64,000 bases of DNA, taken from NCBI GenBank assembly GCA_965207025.1, contig OZ242258.1:3100001-3164000 (forward strand). The letters run 5' to 3'. Numbering within the stretch: the stretch's first letter is position 1; each line of letters begins with the position of its first letter. A model generated the notes under the pieces. That model saw nothing but the letters and a program-made list of their open reading frames with translations. It made no database searches and was not told the origin of the DNA. Below are positions 52,476 to 64,000 of the stretch, piece by piece. The position numbers and the translations under genes are program-made. Source of the DNA: Bin87 sp034423595 (GTDB taxonomy: Bacteria > Chloroflexota > Dehalococcoidia > Lucifugimonadales > UBA3495).

Positions 52476-53090
52476 TCATGCGCGCAGGAAGTCTCCCACC
52501 GCCAACGCCACGTCGGGGAACGCCAACGGGCTGATGCTACCGTCCGCCGTAACCACCCGCCGGCTCCGATATGAGCCATCCACCGGATCGGAGTGGGCTT
52601 CCACCTGCCGCGCCGGTACGTTGGCGATCCAAACCTCCGGAATGCCGGCGGCGGCGTAGCGGGCCAGCTTGATTTCCCGGTCCAACCGTAGGGAACTGTC
52701 GGCGATTTCAATCAGCAGGAGCACGTCTTCCGGCGTTGGACGCCGACGGTTGTAATCGTCGCGCATTCGCACCACTGCTATATCGGGCTGCGGCAGGCCG
52801 TAATCATCCAGCCTGACCGAATTCTGGACGCGCACTCTGGCTCGTCCACGCAACAGGTGGCTCAGGTCACTGTTGAGTATATCGGTACTGTCCTCATGCG
52901 GCTCTCCGATGGGTGGCATTACAATTATCTCTCCGTCCAGCAGCTCAACGCGCTCGTCTTCACACAGGATGCCGGCGTCAGCCATGGCGCAGTATTCGTC
53001 CACAGTGAATAGCCGCCGATGTGGCGTAGTTTTCTGCTGGGCTGGCGACGCTGCCGGCGCTGGGGCAGGGGCAAGTGCTGTCGTCGTCAT
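52476..53090 (-). CDS. Uma2-family (PD-(D/E)XK-like) protein
   Basis: 204 residues. Low-complexity Ala/Pro start, then FTVDEYCAMADAGILCEDER, VELLDGEIIVMPPIG, LPQPDIAVVRMRDDY, VLLLIEIADSSLRLDREIKL and YAAAGIPEVWIANV: the full Uma2 order, with Asp, Glu and Lys in place. Target unknown. It follows the DUF1015 gene by 16 nt and may be co-transcribed. Confidence 0.9.
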   Translation of the reverse strand: MTTTALAPAPAPAASPAQQKTTPHRRLFTVDEYCAMADAGILCEDERVELLDGEIIVMPPIGEPHEDSTDILNSDLSHLLRGRARVRVQNSVRLDDYGLPQPDIAVVRMRDDYNRRRPTPEDVLLLIEIADSSLRLDREIKLARYAAAGIPEVWIANVPARQVEAHSDPVDGSYRSRRVVTADGSISPLAFPDVALAVGDFLRA

Positions 53091-53106
53091 TGCATAACCT
53101 CCCTAC

Positions 53107-54390
53107 CTAAATGCTCCCGTCCAGCCGGTTGATCACCAGCCCCGTCGGCAGCTTGGGGTAGAAAAACGTCGATTTGGGCGGCAATCGATTGCCCGCGCTC
53201 ACAATCTGCCGGAAGGGTTCCAGCGGGAACGGCTTGAGCAGAATCGCCATCTGCTGCTCGCCCAGATTCACCCGCTGCACGATCCCGTCGTGGTCGGGGC
53301 TATAGTCGATACACTCCCCCAGTGTGTCGTCCAGCGCCGGCCCCAGCACCCGTTCCTGCAACACCCACGCCTCGGATACTGCCAGCTGACCCCAGCCTTC
53401 CCAGTCCACTCCGGCCCGCATGGTATGCAGGGTCGGCGGCGCATCGGCCCAGAACACCGCGAAGCAATGCGCGTTCTCGCCAACCCGCGCCACCTCGTTC
53501 ACCGCCTCAGCCGGCGTTACTTCGGGATTCAGCGGCCGCGAATCAAACAGCCCGTTCATCAGCGCCCGCACGTCGGCCAGTTGTTCCTCCGTCATACCTC
53601 CGGCCACCCGGTGATACGGCAGCAGCAGCAGACCAGGATCGTCAAACTCCACCAGCGTCATCATCACGTAGTTGCTCGCCGCCCCTTGATCCGGATGTGT
53701 TTCCCCGGCCTGGCTGCGGCTGTAGCGCAGCGCCGCCTCGTAGCGGTGGTGGCCATCCGCCAGGAACACCGAACGGTTGGCAAACGTTTCCGTGATGGCC
53801 GCCTGCGTCTCCGCGTCCGCAATGCGCCACAGCTCCGCGTTCCCGCCGGCCGGAGTCGTCCCGGTGGCGTCCGGCGCGTTTTCCAGCACGCCGTCGAAGA
53901 TGCGTTGCAGGTCACCCTCGGAATCGCGGTACAGCGACATGATCGGGCTGAACTGGGCCTGGCAGGCGTCCAGCAGCGCCACCCGGTCCAGCACCGCCGG
54001 CTCCCGGGTGAACTCGTGGGGCAGCACCGCCCCGGCGTCGTAGTCCTCCACCAGTACGTCGGCGAACAGCCCGATGTGTTGCCGCCGGCGTCCGCCGAAG
54101 TCGTAGGCGTGCCGCATCAGGTAGAAGCATGGGCCGTCGTCCTGGTGCAGCGCGCCATCCGCCAGCCACTGCCGGAACAGTTGCGCCGCCTGCCGGTATC
54201 CCGCCTGTGGATCCACCGGGTCGGGCTGCTCACCCCCCTCCAGATGCACGGCGTTATACGCGCTGCGGCCCTGTAGCTCCGCCTTCAACTCCGGCCCGAT
54301 CATATCGTAGGGCGGGCAGATCACGTCGGAAAGGCTGCCCACCACGCCGGGATCAAAGCGGCAGCCGCGAAACGGTTTCAAAATGGCCAT
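53107..54390 (-). CDS. DUF1015 family protein (SerK-like)
   Basis: 427 residues. Starts ILKPFRGCRFDPGVVGSLSD and contains VICPPYDMI, the catalytic-looking FLADGHHRYEAALRY and FVKGS-type end replaced by LPPKSTFFYPKLPTGLV. A DUF1015 member (SerK) phosphorylates free serine with ADP; whether this one does so is inference. Divergent from the MFS gene with facing TATAAT boxes between them. Confidence 0.88.
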   Translation of the reverse strand: MAILKPFRGCRFDPGVVGSLSDVICPPYDMIGPELKAELQGRSAYNAVHLEGGEQPDPVDPQAGYRQAAQLFRQWLADGALHQDDGPCFYLMRHAYDFGGRRRQHIGLFADVLVEDYDAGAVLPHEFTREPAVLDRVALLDACQAQFSPIMSLYRDSEGDLQRIFDGVLENAPDATGTTPAGGNAELWRIADAETQAAITETFANRSVFLADGHHRYEAALRYSRSQAGETHPDQGAASNYVMMTLVEFDDPGLLLLPYHRVAGGMTEEQLADVRALMNGLFDSRPLNPEVTPAEAVNEVARVGENAHCFAVFWADAPPTLHTMRAGVDWEGWGQLAVSEAWVLQERVLGPALDDTLGECIDYSPDHDGIVQRVNLGEQQMAILLKPFPLEPFRQIVSAGNRLPPKSTFFYPKLPTGLVINRLDGSI

Positions 54391-54422
54391 GGGTACGATG
54401 ACTCCGAAAATCGAATAGCCGC

Positions 54423-54448
54423 ATTATACGACAGGGCGCGTGTATAAT
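54423..54448. promoter_or_regulatory. Back-to-back TATAAT boxes between DUF1015 and MFS genes
   Basis: Minus-strand TATAAT at 54423-54428 and plus-strand TATAAT at 54443-54448. The plus-strand box lies 6 nt before ATG 54455, so transcription would begin at or next to the start codon. Confidence 0.5.
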
Positions 54449-54454
54449 CGGCAA

Positions 54455-55744
54455 ATGCTTGCCGCCGCCCGCTCCCGCCTCCACTACGGATGGGTCATCT
54501 TCGTACTCTCCCTCGGCAACCTCACCGTCGAGGGCGGCACCAAGAACAGCGAGTCCGTGTACTTCCACGTCCTCAAGGACGCTTTCGGACGCAGCGCAAC
54601 CTACACCTCCGCCGTTTTCGGCACCGCCGGCCTCGTTGGCGCACTTTCCGCCCCGGTGCTGGGCATCCTGCTCGACCGCTGGGGGGCGCGCGTCATTTTC
54701 CCCCTGGCGGGTCTCGTCATCCTGTTCGCCTGGTGGGCGTCCAGCTACGCCACCGACCTGTGGCAGATGTTCATTTTCTACGGCATTTTCGCCGGCATCG
54801 GCCACACCACCATCTCGTCGTTCTCAATGACCGCGACGCTCGCGCCGTGGTTCCCCCGAACTCGAGGGCGTATGCTCGGCCTGGCCGACAGCGGCAACCC
54901 CATTGGTCAGGCCATCTTCGCGCCTTTGGCCGGTTACCTCAGCGCCGCCCTGGGTTGGCGTTGGGCCTATCGCATTTTCGGATTGATATTCGCCGTCATG
55001 ATCGCCCTGCCCAACGGCCTGCTCCAGCGCCGGCCTCCTCTATCGCCGGAACAACAGCCGCCGCCGGCCCCGGCGCGATCGGCGGTCTCAGTTGCAGATC
55101 CGGATGCGCCGGCACGCCGTCGCCAGGGCCAGCGCCAGCGCGCGCCGGCCCTGAGCAGCGCGGTCCGGGACCCGGCCATGTGGCTGCTGGTGCTCACGCG
55201 CATCACCGGCTCCGCCGGCGTGCAACTGTTGCGGGTCCACCTGGTCACTTTCTTCGTGCTGGCGGGGTACAGCACACAGTTGGCGGCCAACACCATAGGC
55301 GCCGTGGGCCTGGTCAGCCTTTTTGCCCGCCCGATGGTCGGCATTGCCACCGACCGTTGGGGCCGCGAATCGGTGTACACCGTGGGCATGAGCATCGCCG
55401 CTGGGTCGGTGATATTCGTCGTCTATCTGGGAGACGGGACGAGCTTCTGGCCCCTGGCGGTGTACGTGATGATGGCCGGCCTCACCGATGGCATCAGCGG
55501 CCTCATCGTCGGGGCCAAGGCCGCCGATCTGTTTCCGACGGAATCCCTGGGAACCGTGATGGGGTTCGTGGAGATGGGACGCGGCTCCGCCATCCTGCTC
55601 GGCCCCGTCATCGGCGGCATCATGTTTGACATCCAGGGCAACTACGTCCAGGCTTTCATACTTTCGGCGGCCTTCACTTTCGCCTCCGTCTGCGCCATGT
55701 GGGCCACCGACTTCGTCGGACGTCGCCGGCAGCGCACCGCCTGA
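54455..55744 (+). CDS. Major facilitator superfamily transporter
   Basis: 429 residues with about 12 membrane helices and a loop of Pro/Ala/Arg residues in the middle (~190-235). The usual motif between helices 2 and 3 is GILLDRWGARVI, repeated in the second half as MVGIATDRWGRESV. Resembles monocarboxylate/oxalate-type MFS proteins. The ATG at 54455 is preferred to the GTG at 54440, which lies before the -10 box. Substrate unknown. Confidence 0.88.
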   Translation: MLAAARSRLHYGWVIFVLSLGNLTVEGGTKNSESVYFHVLKDAFGRSATYTSAVFGTAGLVGALSAPVLGILLDRWGARVIFPLAGLVILFAWWASSYATDLWQMFIFYGIFAGIGHTTISSFSMTATLAPWFPRTRGRMLGLADSGNPIGQAIFAPLAGYLSAALGWRWAYRIFGLIFAVMIALPNGLLQRRPPLSPEQQPPPAPARSAVSVADPDAPARRRQGQRQRAPALSSAVRDPAMWLLVLTRITGSAGVQLLRVHLVTFFVLAGYSTQLAANTIGAVGLVSLFARPMVGIATDRWGRESVYTVGMSIAAGSVIFVVYLGDGTSFWPLAVYVMMAGLTDGISGLIVGAKAADLFPTESLGTVMGFVEMGRGSAILLGPVIGGIMFDIQGNYVQAFILSAAFTFASVCAMWATDFVGRRRQRTA

Positions 55745-55806
55745 CTCCGACCGGACTACCCTCTCTCCCTTGATAGGCTGGTACGGATACGTAACTTTCA
55801 TTTGCC

Positions 55807-55829
55807 CCCTCTCCCTTGATGGGAGAGGG
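55807..55829. repeat. CCCTCTCCC palindromic repeat
   Basis: CCCTCTCCC, TTGAT, GGGAGAGGG with the flanking GCTGGGGTGAGGGTG also seen, inverted, at 10861 and 11147. A half copy lies at ~55761. Confidence 0.8.
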
Positions 55830-55879
55830 CTGGGGTGAGGGTGAAAACTCGACCGCGACGCCCCCTCTGGGGCCTTGAT

Positions 55880-56329
55880 TCAGTCCCCCGCCGCTAGCCA
55901 CTCGGCAAACGTAAGCCCGCCCGTGTACCGCTCCGGCAGCAGTTGCCAGAAGGTTTGCAGCAACGTCTCGGCTCGTGAAAATCCCAACTCCGTATCTGCC
56001 CGGTCCAAATTCACTTCGTAAAAATTGGTGTGCATCGTGCGCACTATATTTATGGATTCCCTGATTGTAACGGGGTTTTCCGATCGGTCGGCGACCTCAC
56101 GAGCTGCTACTAACACGTCATTGTGTCCGAAATGCCGCCAACCCCTATGGGTGGCTACCGCTTTGATCATCTGGGCGACGGCGCCCCAGGCTTTTTCACC
56201 GGCCTGACACAGGTCATCTTCCGCCAGATAAACGGGGGCTTTCAGCCAGTGTTCCCGGCATTTCGCCAGGTGCTTGGCGATGCGTTGGTCGCGGAGTGTG
56301 GGCGCTTCCGTGTAGGTCGCAGGCGGCAT
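55880..56329 (-). CDS. PaREP1/HEPN-like helical protein
   Basis: 149 residues, all helical. The pattern AGEKAWGAVAQMIKAVATHR through GWRHFGHND and MHTNFYEVNLDRADTELG matches PaREP1/HEPN domain proteins, which are often RNases or partners of nucleotidyltransferase antitoxins. No such partner is adjacent, and the usual RxxxxH motif is not obvious, so activity is doubtful. Confidence 0.7.
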   Translation of the reverse strand: MPPATYTEAPTLRDQRIAKHLAKCREHWLKAPVYLAEDDLCQAGEKAWGAVAQMIKAVATHRGWRHFGHNDVLVAAREVADRSENPVTIRESINIVRTMHTNFYEVNLDRADTELGFSRAETLLQTFWQLLPERYTGGLTFAEWLAAGD

Positions 56330-56509
56330 GTTCGTTATCGTCCTGTCGTTGCGATTCTCTGTGCGCTAATCGTGTCATTGGTTGGCAATTCTGTCAACGT
56401 GATGACACCACCGTTGCTGCCGAAAGCAAACATTTATTCTATAATGATTCTGCTGCTCCAAAACTGATCGGAGGGCCAAAAATCCCGACTACGGTTACAG
56501 GAGCTGCTG

Positions 56510-56752
56510 TTGACCAGGTACATCTTTCGGGGTTGCCGCCGTTGCGGAGGCGACCTCTACGTCAACTATGAAAATCGGCGCAACGCAGACTGGCTTTGCC
56601 TCCAGTGCGGACACCACCCTCAACCCCGGGCGACCAATGCCCTTCCCCCCAATCCTCTCATTGCCCGCCCAAATCGCCCCCAAAACCCTCCCAATCCACC
56701 CCCATTCACCTCCACGAACCTGCCCCTCCCCTACTCAAATGATAGAAAATGA
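56510..56752 (+). CDS. Small zinc-ribbon protein
   Basis: 80 residues from a TTG preceded by AGGAG. CRRCG (~10-14) and CLQCG (~35-39) form a zinc ribbon, followed by a Pro-rich tail that looks disordered or non-native. A TATAAT at 56440-56445 may be its promoter. Similar to the ribbon at 8560 beside the terminase. Role unknown. Confidence 0.55.
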   Translation: MTRYIFRGCRRCGGDLYVNYENRRNADWLCLQCGHHPQPRATNALPPNPLIARPNRPQNPPNPPPFTSTNLPLPYSNDRK

Positions 56753-56789
56753 GCGGAAATTAGCGGGTTTCCCTCAAAATAACAGCCTG

Positions 56790-56830
56790 CCCCGTGCCTG
56801 ACACGGGGTCACCCCGTACTTGATACGGGG
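56790..56830. repeat. Two tandem CCCCGT hairpins
   Basis: CCCCGTG-CCTGA-CACGGGG (56790-56808) and CCCCGTA-CTTGA-TACGGGG (56812-56830). Same style as the inner hairpin at 29128. Confidence 0.75.
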
Positions 56831-56908
56831 CCCCGCCATCCCATCCAATCCCTAATCCCGTCCATCCCCTTTACCCATGTAAATGACTCCCCCGTCAGAG
56901 GTACTTCC

Positions 56909-57262
56909 ATGACCATCTCCCAACTCCGCCGCCGCATCGACGCCCTCAAACGCAAACTCGCTCCCGAACTCGCCATCATCAAGCTCCGCCGCGTCGCCGC
57001 AGCCGTCGCCGACGACTGGACTCCATCCGATCCCCCGGAACCGTCCGACGTCATCCAGCGCGTCGTCAAAGCCGGCTTCCGCCTCCCCACCTTCGCCCGC
57101 CTCCACCGCTACCTCGACGACGCCCGACGGAAAGGCGAAATCCCCTACCCCAACACCATAGTGCTCAGTCTCCTGCCCTGGGCCGGGAACGACCGCTACC
57201 TCCCACTACTCCGCTGGGACCTTCCGCCTCAGCCCTCCAGTCCCCCGCTTTTGCCGGTTTAG
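56909..57262 (+). CDS. Hypothetical protein, 117 residues
   Basis: MTISQLRRRIDALKRKLAPE opens a basic coiled segment; AELAIIKLRRVAAAVADDW and the remainder give no known motif. GAGGT precedes the ATG. Found 156 nt after the zinc-ribbon gene; the pair may be phage-derived, but nothing in the sequence proves it. Confidence 0.6.
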   Translation: MTISQLRRRIDALKRKLAPELAIIKLRRVAAAVADDWTPSDPPEPSDVIQRVVKAGFRLPTFARLHRYLDDARRKGEIPYPNTIVLSLLPWAGNDRYLPLLRWDLPPQPSSPPLLPV

Positions 57263-57393
57263 ACCGATAACCGAAAGGCTCTGCCCTGGCGACCCTGGTA
57301 TGCAATCGGCGGCGCATCACCGTGTTACACTAGCCGCCAATTTTCACACTGGCCTGCCGGAACAACTCCGGCGCTGCCGCTACAGGTCTGTCT

Positions 57394-59466
<2,073 letters not shown>

Positions 59467-59499
59467 TGTTCCGGCCGCCAGACGGCTCAAAAGCAGCGT

Positions 59500-59955
59500 A
59501 TGGCTAATGAAAGGCCGGAGCAGACCGAATCGCTGTTCAACGTAACGCCGGCCCGCCGGCGGGCCTATCTGGTATCGTTCGTTGTTTTCAGCCTGATTGG
59601 CTATGGGGTGGTAATATGGCATCACGTATCCGGCGGGCCGGCTGTAGCGGTGCCAGAGAACGCAACCGGCTCAGTCAGCGCATCGGCTACCGCGATGTCG
59701 GTTATGTTGGGCTTTGCAATCGCCCACGCAGCGGCCTTCGGGTTGGCATTGACCACGGCGGAAATCACGGGAGGAACCATGGTAATCGCTGACTGGCTAA
59801 GAGAGAAATGGGTAACACCTCTCCAAGAAAAACGTCGGGCCGAAGGTCGGGCCGAAGCCAACGATAACTGGCGCGCTTGGCTCCGGCGCCGGCAGGAAGC
59901 CGAGGCGCGGGGCGAGGAATTCAACGAACCCGAACCTTACAGTAACGAAGAGTAG
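59500..59955 (+). CDS. Hypothetical membrane protein with charged tail, 151 residues
   Basis: Two membrane helices (AYLVSFVVFSLIGYGVVIWH, ~23-42; ATAMSVMLGFAIAHAAAFGL, ~63-82), then a charged helical tail ending WRAWLRRRQEAEARGEEFNE. That ending recurs in the partial gene at the window edge (63907). Begins 33 nt after the Fe-S oxidoreductase. Function unknown. Confidence 0.65.
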   Translation: MANERPEQTESLFNVTPARRRAYLVSFVVFSLIGYGVVIWHHVSGGPAVAVPENATGSVSASATAMSVMLGFAIAHAAAFGLALTTAEITGGTMVIADWLREKWVTPLQEKRRAEGRAEANDNWRAWLRRRQEAEARGEEFNEPEPYSNEE

Positions 59956-59985
59956 CCGCCGATAGGAACCGTACTTTACGCCGGT

Positions 59986-60750
59986 ATGTTGATCGAAATT
60001 CTGGAGCGCCGGCTGCTCTTTCAGCCCAGGCCGGTTTGCGACGCGCTGCCCACCGACCTGGGCATGGACTACGATGAAAGCTGGGCCGATACCCCCGACG
60101 GTCGCCGCCTTCATTGCTGGCACATCCCCGGCGACCGCCGCGCCGATCTGACGTGGTTGTGGTTTGGCGGCGTCGGCGGCAACCTCAGCCTTCGGGTGGG
60201 CGAATTTGGGGCCGTGAGGAAATACACCGGCGCCAACATCTTCGGCTTCGACTACGGCGGATTCGGGTACAGCGAGGGCAAAGCCTCGGTGCGCAGCACC
60301 GCAATTGACGCTCGTACCGCTCTCGCTCACCTGCAACAACGCTACGATACGGACCCTGGCAGTATCCTCTATCTTGGGGTATCGCTGGGAGCGGCGGTGG
60401 CCATCCGCCTGGCGGCAGAAACGTCATCCCCAAAAGGTGCCGCGTTGGTAGCGCCCTTCGCATCCCTTACCGACATGGCCCGTTTGGTTCATCCCGTGCT
60501 GACCCTGGGCGGCCGGCTGGTGGGGCCAAAGTTCCACTCCATGTCCTACGTGAGTCGGATCGGCTGCCCGCTGCTCATACTACACGGCGCGGAGGATACC
60601 CTGGTGCCACCGTCCCAGGGCCGCAAGCTGTTCAACGCGGCGGCGGAACCCAAGCGTTTCGCCGAAATCCCCGCCGCCGACCACCTGGACATCGGGGATC
60701 AGCCTGAGTTCTGGAACGCACTGTGCGGCTGGCTAAACAATTTGGGCTAA
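59986..60750 (+). CDS. Alpha/beta hydrolase (BEM46/ABHD-like)
   Basis: 254 residues. WLWFGGVGGNLSLRVGEF at the oxyanion site, GVSLGAAVAIRLA (nucleophile Ser), LLILHGAEDTLVPPSQG (Asp) and PAADHLDIGDQPE (His). No signal peptide; an ESTERASE/depalmitoylase-like fold. Stop codon overlaps that of the convergent DUF503 gene (CTAA, 60747-60750). Confidence 0.85.
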   Translation: MLIEILERRLLFQPRPVCDALPTDLGMDYDESWADTPDGRRLHCWHIPGDRRADLTWLWFGGVGGNLSLRVGEFGAVRKYTGANIFGFDYGGFGYSEGKASVRSTAIDARTALAHLQQRYDTDPGSILYLGVSLGAAVAIRLAAETSSPKGAALVAPFASLTDMARLVHPVLTLGGRLVGPKFHSMSYVSRIGCPLLILHGAEDTLVPPSQGRKLFNAAAEPKRFAEIPAADHLDIGDQPEFWNALCGWLNNLG

Positions 60751-61046
60751 ACCCCGCTGATTACCTCGGTGCCGTAATCGATCAGTTCCACGTCAGGCCG
60801 GCTCTTCTCGATGAACTCGACCAGATCGTTGAGCACCACATCGGCATGATTGGCGTCGCTGCTCACGCAGGACGCCAGCAGCGTTACGCTCTGCCAGGCA
60901 TCGCCGTCCGCCCCAACTTCCTGCGCCACCGACACGTTGAACCGGCCCCGTATCCGCTGGATCAGGCTGCGGGACACCTGCCTCCGGTCCTTGAGGCTGT
61001 GGCTATTGGGCGCGCGGAGCGCGATGCGCACGATTCCCACGTGCAT
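60747..61046 (-). CDS. DUF503 family protein
   Basis: 99 residues from the ATG at 61046 (AGAGGAG upstream). MHVGIVRIALRAPNSHSLKD ... RRQVSRSLIQRIRGRFNVSV is the DUF503 pattern; members often lie near rbfA, but not here. Role unknown. Confidence 0.9.
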   Translation of the reverse strand: MHVGIVRIALRAPNSHSLKDRRQVSRSLIQRIRGRFNVSVAQEVGADGDAWQSVTLLASCVSSDANHADVVLNDLVEFIEKSRPDVELIDYGTEVISGV

Positions 61047-61246
61047 AAGGTCTCCTCTCAATTGATTTTGCCCCGGTTTTGTAATCACAAATGCATTGCC
61101 GGTACGGACGGCTATTGACGGCAGTAAATTCGCCCGATAGATTATATTTCGTTGGCGCAGGTAATGGAGTCAACGAAATGCAACGTTAACGACATACTTT
61201 GAAAAGTTCGTACGTTATAACCGTTCAACATAAGTATTCCGTCGCC

Positions 61247-61951
61247 ATGACAACAGTTCCGCGAGATTTTGACGCTCCCACTGGAACCCCGGTGTCCGCA
61301 TTAGAGGTTCCAGAGGTTGTAATTGACCGTTTGCCCCAGTACGTGCGCACTCTGACGCAACTGCTCGAAGGGGGCATCGAGGTCACCAACTCCCAGCAAC
61401 TCGGCGCGCAACTACAGGTAACGCCGGCCCAGATCCGCAAGGATCTGTCCTATTTCGGCAGGTTCGGCAAGCAGGGTCGCGGGTACCGCGTGCGCCACCT
61501 GCTCACCGAGCTGAAACAGATCCTGGGGCTGGATGCCGAGTGGAACGTCGCCGTAATCGGCGTGGGGCGGCTGGGCAACGCCATTCTCAACTATCCTGGA
61601 TTTAATCCGGACGGCTTTCACCTGGTGGCGGCGTTTGACAACAATCCGGATAACGTCGGCAAGGAAGTGGGCGGAATTGCGATTCAGCCCATGAATGCCC
61701 TGGCAGAGACGGTAACGACGCGCGACATCACCATCGCCATCGTCGCCGTTCCCAGCGCTCACACTCAATCGGTGGTGGATCAACTGGTGGCCTGCGGGGT
61801 ACGGGCGATTCTGAACTACACGCCCATCAACGCGCAGGTGCCGCCCGGCGTGCGAGTGCGCAGCATCGACCCGGTGCTGGCCCTACAGTCGATGACGTAC
61901 TATCTAGCGGATCAGGGGCATACGGCCAACGGTCACCAGGGAGCCGATTAG
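61247..61951 (+). CDS. rex: Redox-sensing transcriptional repressor Rex
   Basis: 234 residues from the ATG at 61247. Winged helix with SQQLGAQLQVTPAQIRKDLS YFGRFGKQG-type motif (DLSYFGRFGKQGRGYRV), then a Rossmann domain VAVIGVGRLGNAIL and NYTPINAQVPPGVRVRSIDP. It binds DNA when NAD+ is high and releases it when NADH rises, controlling respiratory genes. No Rex box (TTGTGAA..TTCACAA type) was found nearby. No Shine-Dalgarno sequence precedes the start. Its stop overlaps that of atpC (TTAG). Confidence 0.93.
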   Translation: MTTVPRDFDAPTGTPVSALEVPEVVIDRLPQYVRTLTQLLEGGIEVTNSQQLGAQLQVTPAQIRKDLSYFGRFGKQGRGYRVRHLLTELKQILGLDAEWNVAVIGVGRLGNAILNYPGFNPDGFHLVAAFDNNPDNVGKEVGGIAIQPMNALAETVTTRDITIAIVAVPSAHTQSVVDQLVACGVRAILNYTPINAQVPPGVRVRSIDPVLALQSMTYYLADQGHTANGHQGAD

Positions 61952-62397
61952 CCTCCCATACCGGGCTGGCGGCTTGCCATCGAGCGGTGAGGCGCGTTGC
62001 GTCGACGGCGAGCCACAGTGACCCTCACCTGCGCCCGGCGCAGCGACGCCACCGCCTGCTCCAGTTCCACGTCCGATTCACGGTTGGCAATGCGTTGCTG
62101 AGCCTGTTCCATGGCGGCCTGCGCCCGCGTCTCGTCAATCTCGTCAACGTCCTCGGCGGCGTCGGCCAGGATGATTACCTGGTTGCCCAGCACTTCCATG
62201 TAACCACCGGAGAGGGCAAGGAACGACTCCTCACCGCCCGAACGGACCATCAGTTCGCCCGGCTGTAGGATGGTAATCAAGGGCGCATGCCGGGGCAGGA
62301 TGCCCAGCTGCCCTTCCATCCCCGGCGCAACGAGCGCATCCACCTCACCCGAAAACACCTCGCGCTCGGCGGTGATGATCTGTAGCTGCATGGGCAT
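61948..62397 (-). CDS. atpC: ATP synthase F1 epsilon subunit
   Basis: 149 residues. MQLQIITAEREVFSGEVDAL, APGMEGQLGILPRHAPLIT and GGYMEVLGNQVIILADAAED match the epsilon N-terminal beta barrel; a helical C-terminal hairpin with a basic tail follows. Couples the rotor to F1 and restrains hydrolysis. Last gene of the atpDC pair. Confidence 0.93.
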   Translation of the reverse strand: MPMQLQIITAEREVFSGEVDALVAPGMEGQLGILPRHAPLITILQPGELMVRSGGEESFLALSGGYMEVLGNQVIILADAAEDVDEIDETRAQAAMEQAQQRIANRESDVELEQAVASLRRAQVRVTVARRRRNAPHRSMASRQPGMGG

Positions 62398-62428
62398 GGA
62401 TAGTGCTCCTAGCCTGGTTGGAGTCTGG

Positions 62429-62448
62429 ATTCCCGCTTTCGCGGGAAT
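62429..62448. repeat. ATTCCCGC hairpin repeat between atpD and atpC
   Basis: ATTCCCGC, TTTC, GCGGGAAT: inverted copy of the element at 43335, in the 76-nt gap of the ATP synthase pair, where it could affect the shared mRNA. Confidence 0.8.
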
Positions 62449-62473
62449 GACTGTTAGGAGGTGGCGTATGGGG

Positions 62474-63868
<1,395 letters not shown>

Positions 63869-63906
63869 ATTGGGTCGTCCTCCCGATTGGCTGGCGGGTA
63901 AAATCT

Positions 63907-63999
63907 TTATAGTTTGTTTTGGATAGCGTCCGGTGCCGGCTCATCAAATGGCTCGCCGTTTCTTTCGGCTTCTGTTTTGCGTTGCAGCCACTCACGCCA
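63907..63999 (-). CDS. C-terminal end of a small hypothetical protein (runs off the window)
   Basis: The last 30 residues read WREWLQRKTEAERNGEPFDE then PAPDAIQNKL and stop. The motif W-R-x-W-L-x-R, followed by AE.xxGExFxEP, is the same as at the end of the protein at 59500, so this is a paralogue. It occupies the place where atpG is expected. Confidence 0.55.
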   Translation of the reverse strand, partial: WREWLQRKTEAERNGEPFDEPAPDAIQNKL

Positions 64000-64000
64000 A

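Noticed and set aside
61199..61246. Upstream start for rex giving 16 more residues
   Set aside because: The extension does not resemble Rex and has no ribosome binding site.
61140..61250. Rex-binding site upstream of rex
   Set aside because: TTGAAAAGTTCG has only a half-site resemblance and no symmetric partner.

Overview
The window reads as a chromosomal segment of an uncultured, GC-rich bacterium, most probably a Chloroflexota of the Dehalococcoidia/SAR202 kind. The clues are a lipoprotein solute-binding protein with the lysine-glutamate-valine linker common in Chloroflexota, several Uma2-family proteins, a Rieske oxygenase next to a luciferase-like flavin monooxygenase and hydrolases, the redox repressor Rex beside ATP synthase genes, and many dispersed palindromic repeats. 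The placement is inferred from gene content alone; there is no rRNA gene to confirm it.

Layout. 1-7.2 kb (minus strand) holds three secreted fibronectin-III/cadherin-like proteins, each preceded by the same short hairpin that covers the ribosome binding site. 7.6-12.2 kb is a prophage remnant (small membrane proteins, zinc ribbon, terminase large subunit, portal) riddled with dispersed repeats, several read through in frame. 12.3-14.2 kb carries a Na/phosphate cotransporter and a small HTH protein. 15-19 kb is a peptide-type ABC transporter operon (frameshifted binding protein and two permeases) cut off at 19,032 by an 18-bp sequence that recurs inverted at 24,381. The 5.35 kb between these repeats looks like an inserted island: IS5-type transposase with a CCCAAAA slippery site, MazEF, several tiny genes and a duplicated-domain CxxC lipoprotein. 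24.4-25.7 kb holds decayed remains of an IS630 transposase and a second peptide transporter, followed by tRNA-Gly(CCC).

26-30.6 kb has metabolic genes (NHL protein, ATP-grasp, HAD dehalogenase, YdeI-like) and a PIN-type toxin-antitoxin pair. 30.8-33.5 kb is the most defence-like part: an OLD-like AAA ATPase with a DUF4435/TOPRIM-like C-terminus, followed by an unrecognised 184-residue gene enclosed by 39-bp imperfect terminal inverted repeats. 33.6-37 kb is a catabolic cluster (Rieske oxygenase, luciferase-like monooxygenase, alpha/beta hydrolase). 37.2-41.4 kb holds two tandem copies, one decayed and one frameshifted, of a receptor-like binding protein; the better copy carries an N-terminal fibronectin domain.

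41.5-64 kb is mostly housekeeping and accessory metabolism: Uma2 proteins, UDP-glucose epimerase, thioredoxin reductase, TauE exporter, NAD-kinase-like and NYN proteins, amidase, nitrite/sulfite reductase, a retropepsin-like pair, dienelactone hydrolase, DUF1015, an MFS transporter with a probably leaderless promoter, HEPN-like protein, a membrane Fe-S oxidoreductase of the heterodisulfide reductase type, DUF503, Rex, and atpC/atpD. The gene upstream of atpD is not atpG but a paralogue of a small hypothetical membrane protein at 59.5 kb, so the ATP synthase operon appears split. Much of the window shows gene decay (about nine broken or truncated genes) and a heavy load of short palindromic repeats.
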